In this document: positions 36,175 to 45,999 of the stretch, piece by piece
Layout of the letters: each line of letters opens with the position of its first letter
Numbering within the stretch: the first letter of the stretch is position 1
NCBI GenBank assembly: GCA_038250675.1
Contig: JBBSCB010000014.1
Location: 10,156 to 74,155 of the forward strand
DNA from: JAICUF01 sp038250675
GTDB lineage: Bacteria; Gemmatimonadota; Gemmatimonadetes; Gemmatimonadales; GWC2-71-9
Direction of reading: 5' to 3'
Length of the DNA stretch: 64,000 bases
The notes under the pieces: model-generated
Told to the model about the DNA's origin: nothing
Seen by the model: only the letters and a program-made list of their open reading frames with translations
The model's database searches: none
Translations under genes and position numbers: made by a program

Positions 36175-38832
36175 GTGAGCGATCTCTTCGAGCGGCTCCA
36201 GACCGGGCTGTCCGAAAGGTACCGCCTCGAGCGCGAGCTCGGACAGGGCGGCATGGCGCTGGTCTACCTCGCCACCGATCTGAAACACGACCGCCAGGTC
36301 GCGGTCAAGCTGCTCCGGCCGGAACTCTCGGCCGCATTGGGCACTGATCGTTTCCTGCGTGAGATTCAGGTCACCTCCCGGCTGCAGCACCCGCACATCC
36401 TCCCGCTCTACGACTCCGGCGCGACCGACGGTCTGCTCTATTACGTCATGCCGCTCGTCCAGGGCGAATCCCTCCGGGAGCGCCTCACGCGTGAGGGCCA
36501 GCTTCCCGTGGGCGAAACGATCGCAACGATGGGTGCGGTGGCGGGCGCGCTCGACTACGCCCACCGGCACGGAGTCCTCCACCGCGACATCAAGCCGGAA
36601 AATATCCTGCTCCATGACGGGCAGCCGATGCTGGCCGACTTCGGCATCGCCCTCGCGGTGACCGCGGCCGGCGGCAGCCGGATGACCGAGACCGGTCTGT
36701 CGATCGGGACGCCGAGTTACATGAGCCCGGAGCAGGCGGCCGGGGAGCGGCAGCTCGACGCCCGGAGCGACATCTTCGCGCTCGGATGCGTCGCCTATGA
36801 GATGCTGGCCGGCCAGCCGCCGTTCACCGGGCTCAACGCGCAAGCCGTAGTCGCGGCGGTGCTCACCAGCGACGCGCGCCCGCTCGTCGAGCGGCGCCGT
36901 GCCGTTCCCGCCGACACGGCGGCGGCGATCCATCGCGCGATCGAGCGGCTGCCGGCCGACCGGTTCGCGACAGCGGCCGACTTCGCCGGCGCGCTAGCCG
37001 GCGGCCCGGCGGTGACAGCTCGTCCCCGGAAGGCGGCCGCTCGACGGCCCTTTGGTCTCGTGGGCGGCGTGGCGGCCGGGCTGCTCGCCGGGGTCGCCAT
37101 CGGCCTGATTGCCAGCGCGATGCGGGCGCGCCACGTGCCCGCTGACGCCACTCCGACCCGGCACTGGAACATCGTGCTGCCCGCCGGCGCGCCGGTCGCG
37201 CTCGCGGGCCAGAGCGGAGCCTCGGGATGGCAGACGGCCATCGCCCTGTCGCCTGCGGGAGACCGTCTCGCATATATCGCCCGCCGCGGCGACGGTACCG
37301 AACTCGCCGTCCGGCCGCTCGATGCCGATTCCGCCGTCATCCTTCCGGGTACCGAAGGTGCGTACCATCCATTCTTTTCGCCTGATGGCGCGTGGATCGC
37401 CTTTTTTCAGGGGAACCTGCTGCGAAAAATCGGGGTGGGAGGTGGCAGTCCCGTCACCCTGGCCCAGGTGGACCGCATCACCGGCGCCACCTGGTCGGGC
37501 GATCGCATCTTCGTCCTGGAGCGCGAGGGTTTCGACCTGCGCCGAATTTCCTCGTCGGGAGCGACTGGCGATTCCACGCTGCATCTCCGCACCCAGTTCG
37601 GTACGCCGGACGTGTTGCCGGGCGGTGCGTGGGCGGTCGGGGCGCTGGGGTCGGGCCAACTCGCGATGCTTTCGCTCGCCGACGGCACCGAGCTCGCCAT
37701 CACCCGCCGCGGTGTGGTGGCGCCCGACTCCGTCCGCCAGGCGGATCTGCTGTTCGCGGCCAGTCCCCGCTGGCTGGCCTCCGGGCATCTGGTATACGGC
37801 GCAGGCGACGGCGTCCTCTACGCCATACCGTTCGACGTCACCAACAGGAAGGTACTGGGCGAAACCGTGCCGGTGATCAGCGGCGTCCGGATGGAGGCGG
37901 GGTTCGGCTATGGAGAATTCGCGGTCTCGGGCGATGGCACCCTGGCCTACATCCCGGGCGGGAATCAGTTGTATGTCAACATCGCGATGGTGGCGCCGGA
38001 CGGCAGGATGGACACACTCCCCATTCCGCGGGGGCCGTACACCCAGCCGCGCATTTCGCCGGACGGCACCCGGCTCGCCGTCCAGGAGCGGAACCCGATC
38101 GGTGGCTGGCAGGTGCTGCTGATCAATCTCCTCACCGGCGTCCGGCAGCAGATCGTCGTCGAGGGCAACTATCGGGCGTATCCGGCCACATGGGTGCCTC
38201 CGGGCAACGAGATTCTGATCGGGATCTTCGATCCGGTGCTGTTTCTCAACTACGGCGCGCGCATCCAGTCGCTCGCGACCGGCAAGTGGGAGGACATTCA
38301 CCTCTGGGGCGCATCCTACATGAGCCTGGCGCCCGATGGAAAAACCTTCGTGTTCTCCGACTGGCGCACCGGCGATCTCTACATTCGCTCGCTCAAGGGC
38401 GACACCACCCGCACATCGATTCCCGCACGCGGATTCGCCGCGAGCTTTTCACCGGACGGAAAGTGGCTCTCCTGGGGCGCCGTGGATGGCTCGGTGCAGG
38501 TATCGGCGGTGCCGGCAACGGGCTCGATCCAGACCGTCGCCGAACGCGGGCAGCAGCCAATGTGGACTCCGAAGGGCGATGCGCTCATTTACCGCCAGGG
38601 CTCGGCCTACTACCGGATCCCGATCTCGACCGCCGGTGGATTCCATGCCGGTCGGCCGACGTTGCTGGTGCAGGGGTCGTTCCTGTCGACCTTTGCCTGG
38701 AACCACGCGATGAGCCCGGATGGCCGCGTGCTGGTCCTGCCGAATGCCCCGGAACAGGAGGCGCCGGCACTGGGAGTCATCACGGCATTTCCGTCGATGG
38801 TGAATCGAGTGGCACATCCGGGCATGCAATGA
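36175..38832 (+). CDS. Receptor-type Ser/Thr protein kinase with PD40 beta-propeller sensor
   Basis: 885 residues from GTG 36175, chosen because aaggag lies just upstream; ATG 36148 is in frame but lacks a site. Kinase domain at about 15-280: ELGQGGMALVY, Lys45 (VAVKLL), HRDIKPEN (136-143), DFG (155-157) and SYMSPEQAAGERQLDARSDI. One membrane segment at about 293-315 (FGLVGGVAAGLLAGVAIGLI). The extracytoplasmic part is a WD40/PD40-like propeller with repeats such as YHPFFSPDGAWIAFFQG, RISPDGTRLAV, MSLAPDGKTFVFSDW and ASFSPDGKWLSWGAVDG. The catalytic set is complete. The ligand is unknown. It is a single-gene unit. Confidence 0.93.
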   Translation: MSDLFERLQTGLSERYRLERELGQGGMALVYLATDLKHDRQVAVKLLRPELSAALGTDRFLREIQVTSRLQHPHILPLYDSGATDGLLYYVMPLVQGESLRERLTREGQLPVGETIATMGAVAGALDYAHRHGVLHRDIKPENILLHDGQPMLADFGIALAVTAAGGSRMTETGLSIGTPSYMSPEQAAGERQLDARSDIFALGCVAYEMLAGQPPFTGLNAQAVVAAVLTSDARPLVERRRAVPADTAAAIHRAIERLPADRFATAADFAGALAGGPAVTARPRKAAARRPFGLVGGVAAGLLAGVAIGLIASAMRARHVPADATPTRHWNIVLPAGAPVALAGQSGASGWQTAIALSPAGDRLAYIARRGDGTELAVRPLDADSAVILPGTEGAYHPFFSPDGAWIAFFQGNLLRKIGVGGGSPVTLAQVDRITGATWSGDRIFVLEREGFDLRRISSSGATGDSTLHLRTQFGTPDVLPGGAWAVGALGSGQLAMLSLADGTELAITRRGVVAPDSVRQADLLFAASPRWLASGHLVYGAGDGVLYAIPFDVTNRKVLGETVPVISGVRMEAGFGYGEFAVSGDGTLAYIPGGNQLYVNIAMVAPDGRMDTLPIPRGPYTQPRISPDGTRLAVQERNPIGGWQVLLINLLTGVRQQIVVEGNYRAYPATWVPPGNEILIGIFDPVLFLNYGARIQSLATGKWEDIHLWGASYMSLAPDGKTFVFSDWRTGDLYIRSLKGDTTRTSIPARGFAASFSPDGKWLSWGAVDGSVQVSAVPATGSIQTVAERGQQPMWTPKGDALIYRQGSAYYRIPISTAGGFHAGRPTLLVQGSFLSTFAWNHAMSPDGRVLVLPNAPEQEAPALGVITAFPSMVNRVAHPGMQ

Positions 38833-38889
38833 CGCGACGCGGCCAGTTCGCCGCATCGCCATCGCCGGTCCGACGACGCTGCCGGCGCG

Positions 38890-40224
38890 CTAGACGGCGA
38901 CCCGCTCCCGCACGTACGTGGCGAGTTGCCCGGTGGCCACCCGATCCTGCCGCATCGTGTCGCGATGCCGGACGGTCACCGCGTCGTCGGTGAACGTCTC
39001 ACCGTCCACCGTGACACAGAACGGCGTACCCGCCTCATCCATCCGCCGATAGCGTCGGCCGATCGCGCCGCTGTCGTCGTAGAAGCAGGTGAATTCCCGC
39101 CGCAGGTCGTTGTAGAGCCCGGTGGCCCGCTCCGGCATGCCGTCCTTCTTCACCAGCGGCAGCACCGCCACCTTGATCGGCGCCAGCGCCGGATGGAGAC
39201 CGAGCACGACACGGGTCTCGCCCTCGACGGTTTCCTCCCGATACGCATCCGCCAGGACGGTAAGACTCACCCGGTCAGCGCCGGCTGAGGTCTCGATCAC
39301 GTTGGGCAGATACCGCTCGTTGGCCGCCTGATCGAAATATTCCAGCTTCTTGCCGGAGAACTCCTGGTGGCGGCCCAGGTCGAAATCGCCGCGGTTGTGG
39401 ATCCCCTCGATCTCATTCCATCCGAAGGGAAATTCGTACTCGATGTCGTAGGCGGCGCGAGCGTAATGGGCCAGCTCGTTTCCTGCATGCTGGTGCCAGC
39501 GCAGCCGGGCGGGCGCCAGTCCGAGGTCGTGATGCCACTGCATCCGGATGTCGCGCCACCGCTCGAACCACTCGGTGTCGGTCCCCGGCTTGACGAAGAA
39601 CTGCATCTCCATCTGCTCGAACTCGCGGGTGCGGAAGATGAAGTTGCCCGGCGTGATCTCGTTGCGGAACGCCTTCCCGATCTGGGCGATGCCGAACGGG
39701 ACCCGCTGGCGCGACGCCTGGAGCACGTTCAGGTAGTTGACGTAGATCCCCTGCGCCGTCTCCGGTCGGAGGTACACCACCGAGGCCGATTCCTCGACCG
39801 GCCCCATGAACGTCTTGAACATGAGGTTGAACATCCGCGGCTCGGTGAGCGAGCCGCGGGTGCCGCAGACCGGGCACTGGGCATCCGGCTGGCCGGGCGT
39901 GCCCTTGATCCGCGGGTCATCGGCGCGGAAGCGATTTTTGCACTGCCGGCAGTCGATCAGCGGGTCGGTGAATCCCGCCACGTGACCGGACGCTTCCCAG
40001 ACCCGCGGGTGCATGAGGATCGCGGCATCGAGGCCTTCGATGTCGTCGCGCGCGTGGACCATGGCCCGCCACCACCGCTCCTTCACATTGCGCTTGAGCT
40101 CGACCCCGAGCGGGCCGTAATCCCAGACGGAGCCGAGGCCGCCGTAGATCTCGGACGACTGAAAAATGAAGCCGCGGCGCTTGCAGAGCGACACGAGCTT
40201 GTCCATCAGGGTGGTGTCGGCCAT
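38890..40224 (-). CDS. glyS: Glycyl-tRNA synthetase, single-chain (class II) type
   Basis: 444 residues from ATG 40224 (MADTTLMDKLVSLCKRRGFI). Class II signatures: SSEIYGGLGSVWDYGPLG near the start; motif 2, FRNEITPGNFIFRTREFEQM; the glycine-binding loop with FGWNEIEGIHNRGDFDLGRH; and the C-terminal anticodon-binding domain starting near LAPIKVAVLPLVKKDG. CRQCKNRFR and CPVCGTRG in the insertion form a probable zinc site. The length and architecture fit the alpha2 enzyme. No T-box-like leader is evident. It is divergent from the pilin operon. Confidence 0.95.
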   Translation of the reverse strand: MADTTLMDKLVSLCKRRGFIFQSSEIYGGLGSVWDYGPLGVELKRNVKERWWRAMVHARDDIEGLDAAILMHPRVWEASGHVAGFTDPLIDCRQCKNRFRADDPRIKGTPGQPDAQCPVCGTRGSLTEPRMFNLMFKTFMGPVEESASVVYLRPETAQGIYVNYLNVLQASRQRVPFGIAQIGKAFRNEITPGNFIFRTREFEQMEMQFFVKPGTDTEWFERWRDIRMQWHHDLGLAPARLRWHQHAGNELAHYARAAYDIEYEFPFGWNEIEGIHNRGDFDLGRHQEFSGKKLEYFDQAANERYLPNVIETSAGADRVSLTVLADAYREETVEGETRVVLGLHPALAPIKVAVLPLVKKDGMPERATGLYNDLRREFTCFYDDSGAIGRRYRRMDEAGTPFCVTVDGETFTDDAVTVRHRDTMRQDRVATGQLATYVRERVAV

Positions 40225-40485
40225 CGGTCCGGAGTCGGTGAAATGATTGGGGGAACGAGAGTTGCCGCAAGATACCGGGGGGTTCGGTGCCCAGCAACCG
40301 GAGCCGCGCGTGCAACTCCCGGCCTGCAAATACCGGCAAGTTGCGGGGGATGGCGCGGCGTGCAACTCCTTGACAGCCCTGTAACCGGGCCCTCCTCCGC
40401 CACTTAGGGATCTGCCTCAAGTGGGCGCGGGAATTGCCAACCCGGGGTGCCGTACGAGCTTCCCCGCCCGACATGTGGAGGATGG
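40225..40485. promoter_or_regulatory. Divergent glyS / pilin-operon control region with a 12-base direct repeat
   Basis: 261 bases without a gene. gcgtgcaactcc occurs at 40308-40319 and again at 40358-40369, exactly 50 bases apart. ttgaca at 40370-40375 directly follows the second copy and could be a -35 element of a rightward promoter, although no good -10 stands at 17 bases. gtggagga at 40475-40482 is the ribosome-binding site of the first pilin gene. The repeat spacing suggests two sites on one DNA face, for an unknown regulator. Confidence 0.4.
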
Positions 40486-41067
40486 ATGAGTGACGCGCGC
40501 ATCGTGAGCCGGCGGCGTGCCGGGTTCACGCTGATCGAGATGATGATCGTGATCGTGATGCTGGGGATGATGGCGTCGTTTGCCATCAGCCGCATCAACT
40601 ACACCAAGATCAAGGTCAACTCGGAAGCCCGCAACGTCGGGTCCACCATCACCTACGCGCAGCGACTGGCAATCAGTCTCCAGTCGGATGTGCGAGTGGG
40701 CGTGGATGTGCCGAATCGGCAGCTCGTCATTCTCGAGGATGCCAACAACAACGGCGTCATGGACGTGGGCGAGCGGGTCCGCCGCATCACGCTGGAATCG
40801 GGTGTCACCTTTGCGCGCGGCACGGCAGCGGCGTTCCCCGGCCTGGGCGGCGGCACGGTGTCATTCACGCGGACGCTGGCGGGTCTGCCCGCCATGATCT
40901 TCCACCGCGATGGCAGCTCGGCCGAATACGGCGGGCTATACCTCACGTCCACGCAGGCGGTTGCGGCCGGCATTGCGACCGACACGCGGGCCATCGACGT
41001 CACGCGCGCGACCAGCCGGGTCACGCGATATACCTATCAATCCGGCGCCTGGGTTCGGGAGAACTGA
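40486..41067 (+). CDS. GspH/FimT-like minor pseudopilin
   Basis: 193 residues from ATG 40486 with a strong ribosome-binding site; the in-frame ATG/GTG codons upstream lack one. The class III prepilin signal is RRRAGFTLIEMMIVIVMLGM, cleaved after Gly by prepilin peptidase, with Glu5 of the mature protein conserved. The rest (NSEARNVGSTITYAQRLAIS and RQLVILEDANNNGVMDVGER) matches the GspH/FimT soluble domain. First of four overlapping or adjacent pilin genes, so probably a minor pilin priming a type IV pilus or pseudopilus. Confidence 0.85.
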   Translation: MSDARIVSRRRAGFTLIEMMIVIVMLGMMASFAISRINYTKIKVNSEARNVGSTITYAQRLAISLQSDVRVGVDVPNRQLVILEDANNNGVMDVGERVRRITLESGVTFARGTAAAFPGLGGGTVSFTRTLAGLPAMIFHRDGSSAEYGGLYLTSTQAVAAGIATDTRAIDVTRATSRVTRYTYQSGAWVREN

Positions 41068-41069
41068 CG

Positions 41070-41465
41070 ATGACTGACCGCCGCGGGTTCACGCTCGTCG
41101 AGACGATGGTGGCGCTGGTCATCCTGACCATCGTCGTCGTCGGCCTGGCGCGCTTCATGGGCACCTTCCTGCATGCGGAATCGACGTCCGGGACCCGCCT
41201 CGTGGCGACCAGCGTCGCCGCCGAGCGGCTCGAGATGGTCCGCGCCGATCCGCGTTACTCGACGCTCGGCGCCCTGTACGGCGTCGGCGTTGCTGCCGAT
41301 ACCACCGGCTTCCCCGGATATCCCATGATGCGCCGCCGCACGACGATCGTCCGCGATCAGACCGGCGCACCGGCGCGTGACTTCACCACCGTCACCGTCC
41401 GCGTCACCCACCCGTCCATGCCCAAGGACACGGTGAGCCTCACGGCCACCGTGGCGCGCCCATGA
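41070..41465 (+). CDS. PilV-like minor prepilin
   Basis: 131 residues (MTDRRGFTLVETMVALVILT). The prepilin cleavage site RRG|FTLVE carries the conserved Glu5, followed by a hydrophobic helix. The globular part is short (ATSVAAERLEMVRADPRYST and VTVRVTHPSMPKDTVSLTAT), as in PilV/GspI proteins. It starts two bases after the previous stop and overlaps the next gene by four bases, so its product is made with the other minor pilins. Confidence 0.85.
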   Translation: MTDRRGFTLVETMVALVILTIVVVGLARFMGTFLHAESTSGTRLVATSVAAERLEMVRADPRYSTLGALYGVGVAADTTGFPGYPMMRRRTTIVRDQTGAPARDFTTVTVRVTHPSMPKDTVSLTATVARP

Positions 41466-42625
41466 CCGCCATGCCGAAGGTTCGCCGGGCCGGCGGGTTC
41501 ACGCTGCCCGAAGTGCTCGTGACGCTCGTGATCCTGTCGTTCATCATGGCGGCGGCGGTCGGAGTCTTCCGCTCCCAGAACCAGGCGTTCATCAAGGGCA
41601 GCCAGCGGATGGACGCCCTGCAGAACGAGCGCTATGCGGTGGGCACCGTGGAGCGCGTGTTGCGCACCCTCGGAACCGGCGTGTCCGGCGCCCAGCCGAT
41701 GCTGATCTACGGCGGCAACGACGTCGTCGCCTTCAACACCGACTACGCCGAGAACGACACCACGGCGAGCCGGTGGGCGGTGAGCTTCAACCCGGACGCC
41801 GATTCCAGCACCACCCTGGCCTGGGACGTGGCGACGGCCATGCCGCTGCCCAACACCGGCCTGAACTATCCATCCCAGACCTACCGGATGCCCAATGGCG
41901 CCGTCAGCCCGGCGGAGACCGAGATCTTCTTCTTCCAGCCGGATGCGACGACGGCCCGGAACGACGACTTCGAGCTGATGCAGCAGGTCAACGCGGACCC
42001 GCCGGAGCTGGTGGCCCGGAATATCCTGGCGTACCCCGGCCGGCCGTTCCTCGAATACTTCCTGCGGCGGATCCCGGCGACGCTGACGATTGCGACCGGC
42101 GCGCTGGTTCCCCTGATCCACGGGGATCTGCTCACTGCGCCCACCGCCACCGACTCGGCCGACGCGGTGCGGCCGGACAGTGTGGCGTCGGTCCGGATCA
42201 ACATCCGGATCACCAACGGCCTCACCGGCGCCGACGAGCGGATCCAGGACGTGTCCGCCATGGTACCGGTGCCCAACAACGGACTTCCCCAGCCGACGGT
42301 CTGCGGCCGGGCGCCGCTGACCCCCGCCACTCTGGTGGCCGTGCCCGGCGCCATCGGCTCCGGCCGAGTCGACCTGGTCTGGACCCCCTCGCCCGACCAG
42401 GGCGCGGGTGAGAACGACGTTCGCCAGTACATCATCTATCAGCGTGACGACACCGCCACCGTCTGGCGCGACCCGCTGATGAACTTCCGTGCCGATGCCT
42501 CGCCGTGGTACAGCGTGACGATCGGCGGCCTCACGCCCGGCAACGGGTATGTCTTCGGCATCTCGGCCCAGGACTGCACGCCAGCGTCTTCCAGTATCCT
42601 CTCACGATCGGTGACGGCGCCATGA
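41462..42625 (+). CDS. PilW-like minor prepilin with C-terminal fibronectin type III-like domain
   Basis: 387 residues. Prepilin signal RRAGGFTLPEVLVTLVILSF with Glu5, then the long N-terminal helix (SQNQAFIKGSQRMDALQNER) typical of PilW. The middle is a beta-rich pilin domain. The last about 100 residues (TPATLVAVPGAIGSGRVDLV, DVRQYIIYQRDD, VTIGGLTPGNGYVFGISAQD) look like a fibronectin type III module, an unusual addition that could present an adhesive domain at the pilus tip. ATGA overlaps at both ends. Confidence 0.8.
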   Translation: MTAMPKVRRAGGFTLPEVLVTLVILSFIMAAAVGVFRSQNQAFIKGSQRMDALQNERYAVGTVERVLRTLGTGVSGAQPMLIYGGNDVVAFNTDYAENDTTASRWAVSFNPDADSSTTLAWDVATAMPLPNTGLNYPSQTYRMPNGAVSPAETEIFFFQPDATTARNDDFELMQQVNADPPELVARNILAYPGRPFLEYFLRRIPATLTIATGALVPLIHGDLLTAPTATDSADAVRPDSVASVRINIRITNGLTGADERIQDVSAMVPVPNNGLPQPTVCGRAPLTPATLVAVPGAIGSGRVDLVWTPSPDQGAGENDVRQYIIYQRDDTATVWRDPLMNFRADASPWYSVTIGGLTPGNGYVFGISAQDCTPASSSILSRSVTAP

Positions 42626-44541
42626 ATCTCATCCGCAACGAGCGCGGCATCGCGCTCATCTTCACCCTGATCCTGGCGTTCGCCGTGGCGGCACTCGCGG
42701 TCGGCGCCATCATGATCGGCAGCAACGCGTCGCTCGTGAGCAAGTTCCACGCGACCGAGGCCGGCCTCCAGGCGGCCGCGGACGGTGGGCTCGAGCTGGG
42801 ACGCGACTCGCTCAACCGGGCGCCGGCGCTGCTGCCGGATACCGGCTTCGTGACGCTGTTTGCCAACCAAACGGTGCGCGATGCCTCGGGCGCCGTGATC
42901 CCGGGCTACACGCGGTCGGTCTACGTGGGCCGGAGCGGTGGACGCGCCGGCGGCGTGGGCAGCGCGGGCCAGTACGGCAACAACCTGGCGAGCGCCATCT
43001 CGGTCATCCGGAACGTCCGCGGCGCGGTGGCCGCGCGGCGCCTGCTGATGACGCAGGATTCATGGTCCAAGTTTGCCATCGCGGTCAACGACTGGACCAA
43101 CGGCGGCATCGCCTACGGCTGCGACGAGCAGGTCCAGGGTCCGTTTCACAGCAACAACCGCCTGGTGCTTCAGGGCGGCTGCTCCAGCCCCAGGACGCTC
43201 TTCACCGGCCCGGTGTCGGTGGTGACGTCGGTGACCAACCAGGGCTCGGGCAACTGGACGGCGGGTCTGACCACCGGCGCGCCTCCGATCACGTGGGTCA
43301 CCCCGGCTGACCTGGTTCGGCTGCGCACGTTTGCGCAGGACGGTGACGCGGTCAACGGCGACTACGACATTACCGCCGACCCGAACCTGACAAGCAAGAC
43401 GCCCAACACGCGCCTCGATTTCGTCACGGTGGACGTGAACAACAACGGGACGATCGAATGGGACGAAGGGTTCATCCGCGTCTTCAAGGCGATGGACAAC
43501 GCGGACACCAGTCTGGCATACGTAACGGCCAAGCAGTGGCCGCGCCGCCCCGACGGTTCGTTCGCCTCGCGCAACGACCAGGACGTCAACCAGGTTTCGC
43601 GCAACTGCGGCGCCGTGTCCGGCGGGGTGTTCCTGACCGCGGACTCGGTGTGGCAGGCCACGCCCAACGTCGGCAACAACCAGCGCACCGCGGTGCGCGC
43701 GCTCTACACCAGCGGGTCGCGCCGGTGCTACCTGGGCGGCGACCCGCACCTGTTCACCGCACGCAACCCGGTCGTCGGCGACACGCTGACGCCCGACTCG
43801 CTGACCACCGCGCCGAGCACTAACGGCCGCTGGATCAAGAAGCGGCTGCCGCCGGCGGCGGACATGACGACCCAGCGGCCCGGTGATGCGGTCTATCTCA
43901 TCCCGCTCGGGCGGAACGCGAACTTCAAGGGCATCATCTACGTCAACGGCAGCGTCGCGGTGAGCGGCCGGCTCCGCGGGCGAGTGACCGTGGCGGCCAC
44001 CGGCAACATCATGCTGGCCGACGACCTGCTCTACCAGACGGCCCCGGGCACCAATTGCACGGAGACCGGCGACATCATGGGAACGTTCTCGCAGCAGTCG
44101 GTGCTGATCGAGGACAACAACGTGCAGACCCCGTTCAAGGTCGCCAACTCGGTGACCGGTCTGTTCGACGACACGCCGGATGCCGAGAACTTCAACATGT
44201 TCATCCTGACGCTGCAGGACTGGGCCGGTGAGAACCCGGGCTGGCCGGCGTCGGTATCGCCCAACGAAGGCAGTCTCCCGGGCGAGGCCTGCGGCGGCGC
44301 CCCGCGCGGCTGCGTCCGCGTCACGGGCGGCATCACGGAAGCGTTCGTTCGCCAGGTGACGTACAGCGGCACGGCCGGCTGGGCGGAGCGCCACACCTAC
44401 GATATCTGCGGCGCCACTTCGCCACCGCCGTACTGGCCCACAACGGGCCGGTACTCCAAGAACCGGTACTACGAGCTGGATCCGGTCTGGATCAACCAGA
44501 TCTCCATCGGCTCGCTGTTCGCGACGCTCCAGAGCCAGTAA
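42622..44541 (+). CDS. PilX-like pilus assembly protein with large C-terminal domain
   Basis: 639 residues from ATG 42622. The start MNLIRNERGIALIFTLILAF lacks a strict GFTL..E site but has the PilX pattern RG-IAL followed by a membrane helix and AEAGL-like FHATEAGLQAAADGGLELGR. The remainder is a long secreted beta-rich domain containing GGIAYGCDEQVQGPFHSNNR and FKGIIYVNGSVAVSGRLRGR, the last resembling polymer-forming or bactofilin-like beta-helix strands seen in PilX-associated proteins. It is far larger than classical PilX (about 200 residues). End of the operon, followed by a strong terminator. Confidence 0.75.
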   Translation: MNLIRNERGIALIFTLILAFAVAALAVGAIMIGSNASLVSKFHATEAGLQAAADGGLELGRDSLNRAPALLPDTGFVTLFANQTVRDASGAVIPGYTRSVYVGRSGGRAGGVGSAGQYGNNLASAISVIRNVRGAVAARRLLMTQDSWSKFAIAVNDWTNGGIAYGCDEQVQGPFHSNNRLVLQGGCSSPRTLFTGPVSVVTSVTNQGSGNWTAGLTTGAPPITWVTPADLVRLRTFAQDGDAVNGDYDITADPNLTSKTPNTRLDFVTVDVNNNGTIEWDEGFIRVFKAMDNADTSLAYVTAKQWPRRPDGSFASRNDQDVNQVSRNCGAVSGGVFLTADSVWQATPNVGNNQRTAVRALYTSGSRRCYLGGDPHLFTARNPVVGDTLTPDSLTTAPSTNGRWIKKRLPPAADMTTQRPGDAVYLIPLGRNANFKGIIYVNGSVAVSGRLRGRVTVAATGNIMLADDLLYQTAPGTNCTETGDIMGTFSQQSVLIEDNNVQTPFKVANSVTGLFDDTPDAENFNMFILTLQDWAGENPGWPASVSPNEGSLPGEACGGAPRGCVRVTGGITEAFVRQVTYSGTAGWAERHTYDICGATSPPPYWPTTGRYSKNRYYELDPVWINQISIGSLFATLQSQ

Positions 44542-44565
44542 CCGGCGTCGCACCGCACACGATAT

Positions 44566-44598
44566 GAGCCCCTCCGCGCACCGTGCGCGGAGGGGCTC
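44566..44598. terminator. Terminator hairpin after the pilin operon
   Basis: A perfect 15-bp stem (gagcccctccgcgca / tgcgcggaggggctc) with loop ccg lies 25 bases past the stop of the last pilin gene and 26 bases before the end of convergent purA. It could serve both transcripts. Confidence 0.8.
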
Positions 44599-44623
44599 GT
44601 GTGTCGTCTGCGCTGTGCCCGGT

Positions 44624-45904
<1,281 letters not shown>

Positions 45905-45937
45905 GGTTGCTCCTCCGGACAACAACATCCAGACAAC

Positions 45938-45958
45938 AAAAAAGCCCCCGGCGGGGCT
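45938..45958 (-). terminator. Intrinsic terminator of the trpS-ada-pilT-M28 transcript
   Basis: On the minus strand a 6-bp GC stem (agcccc / ggggct, loop gccg) is followed directly by a run of T, the classical intrinsic terminator form. It lies 42 bases after the M28 peptidase stop and 34 bases before the purA start. Confidence 0.75.
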
Positions 45959-45999
45959 CATGCATCCTCGGGCAAACCTAGCCGTCCCCCCGGCAAACG

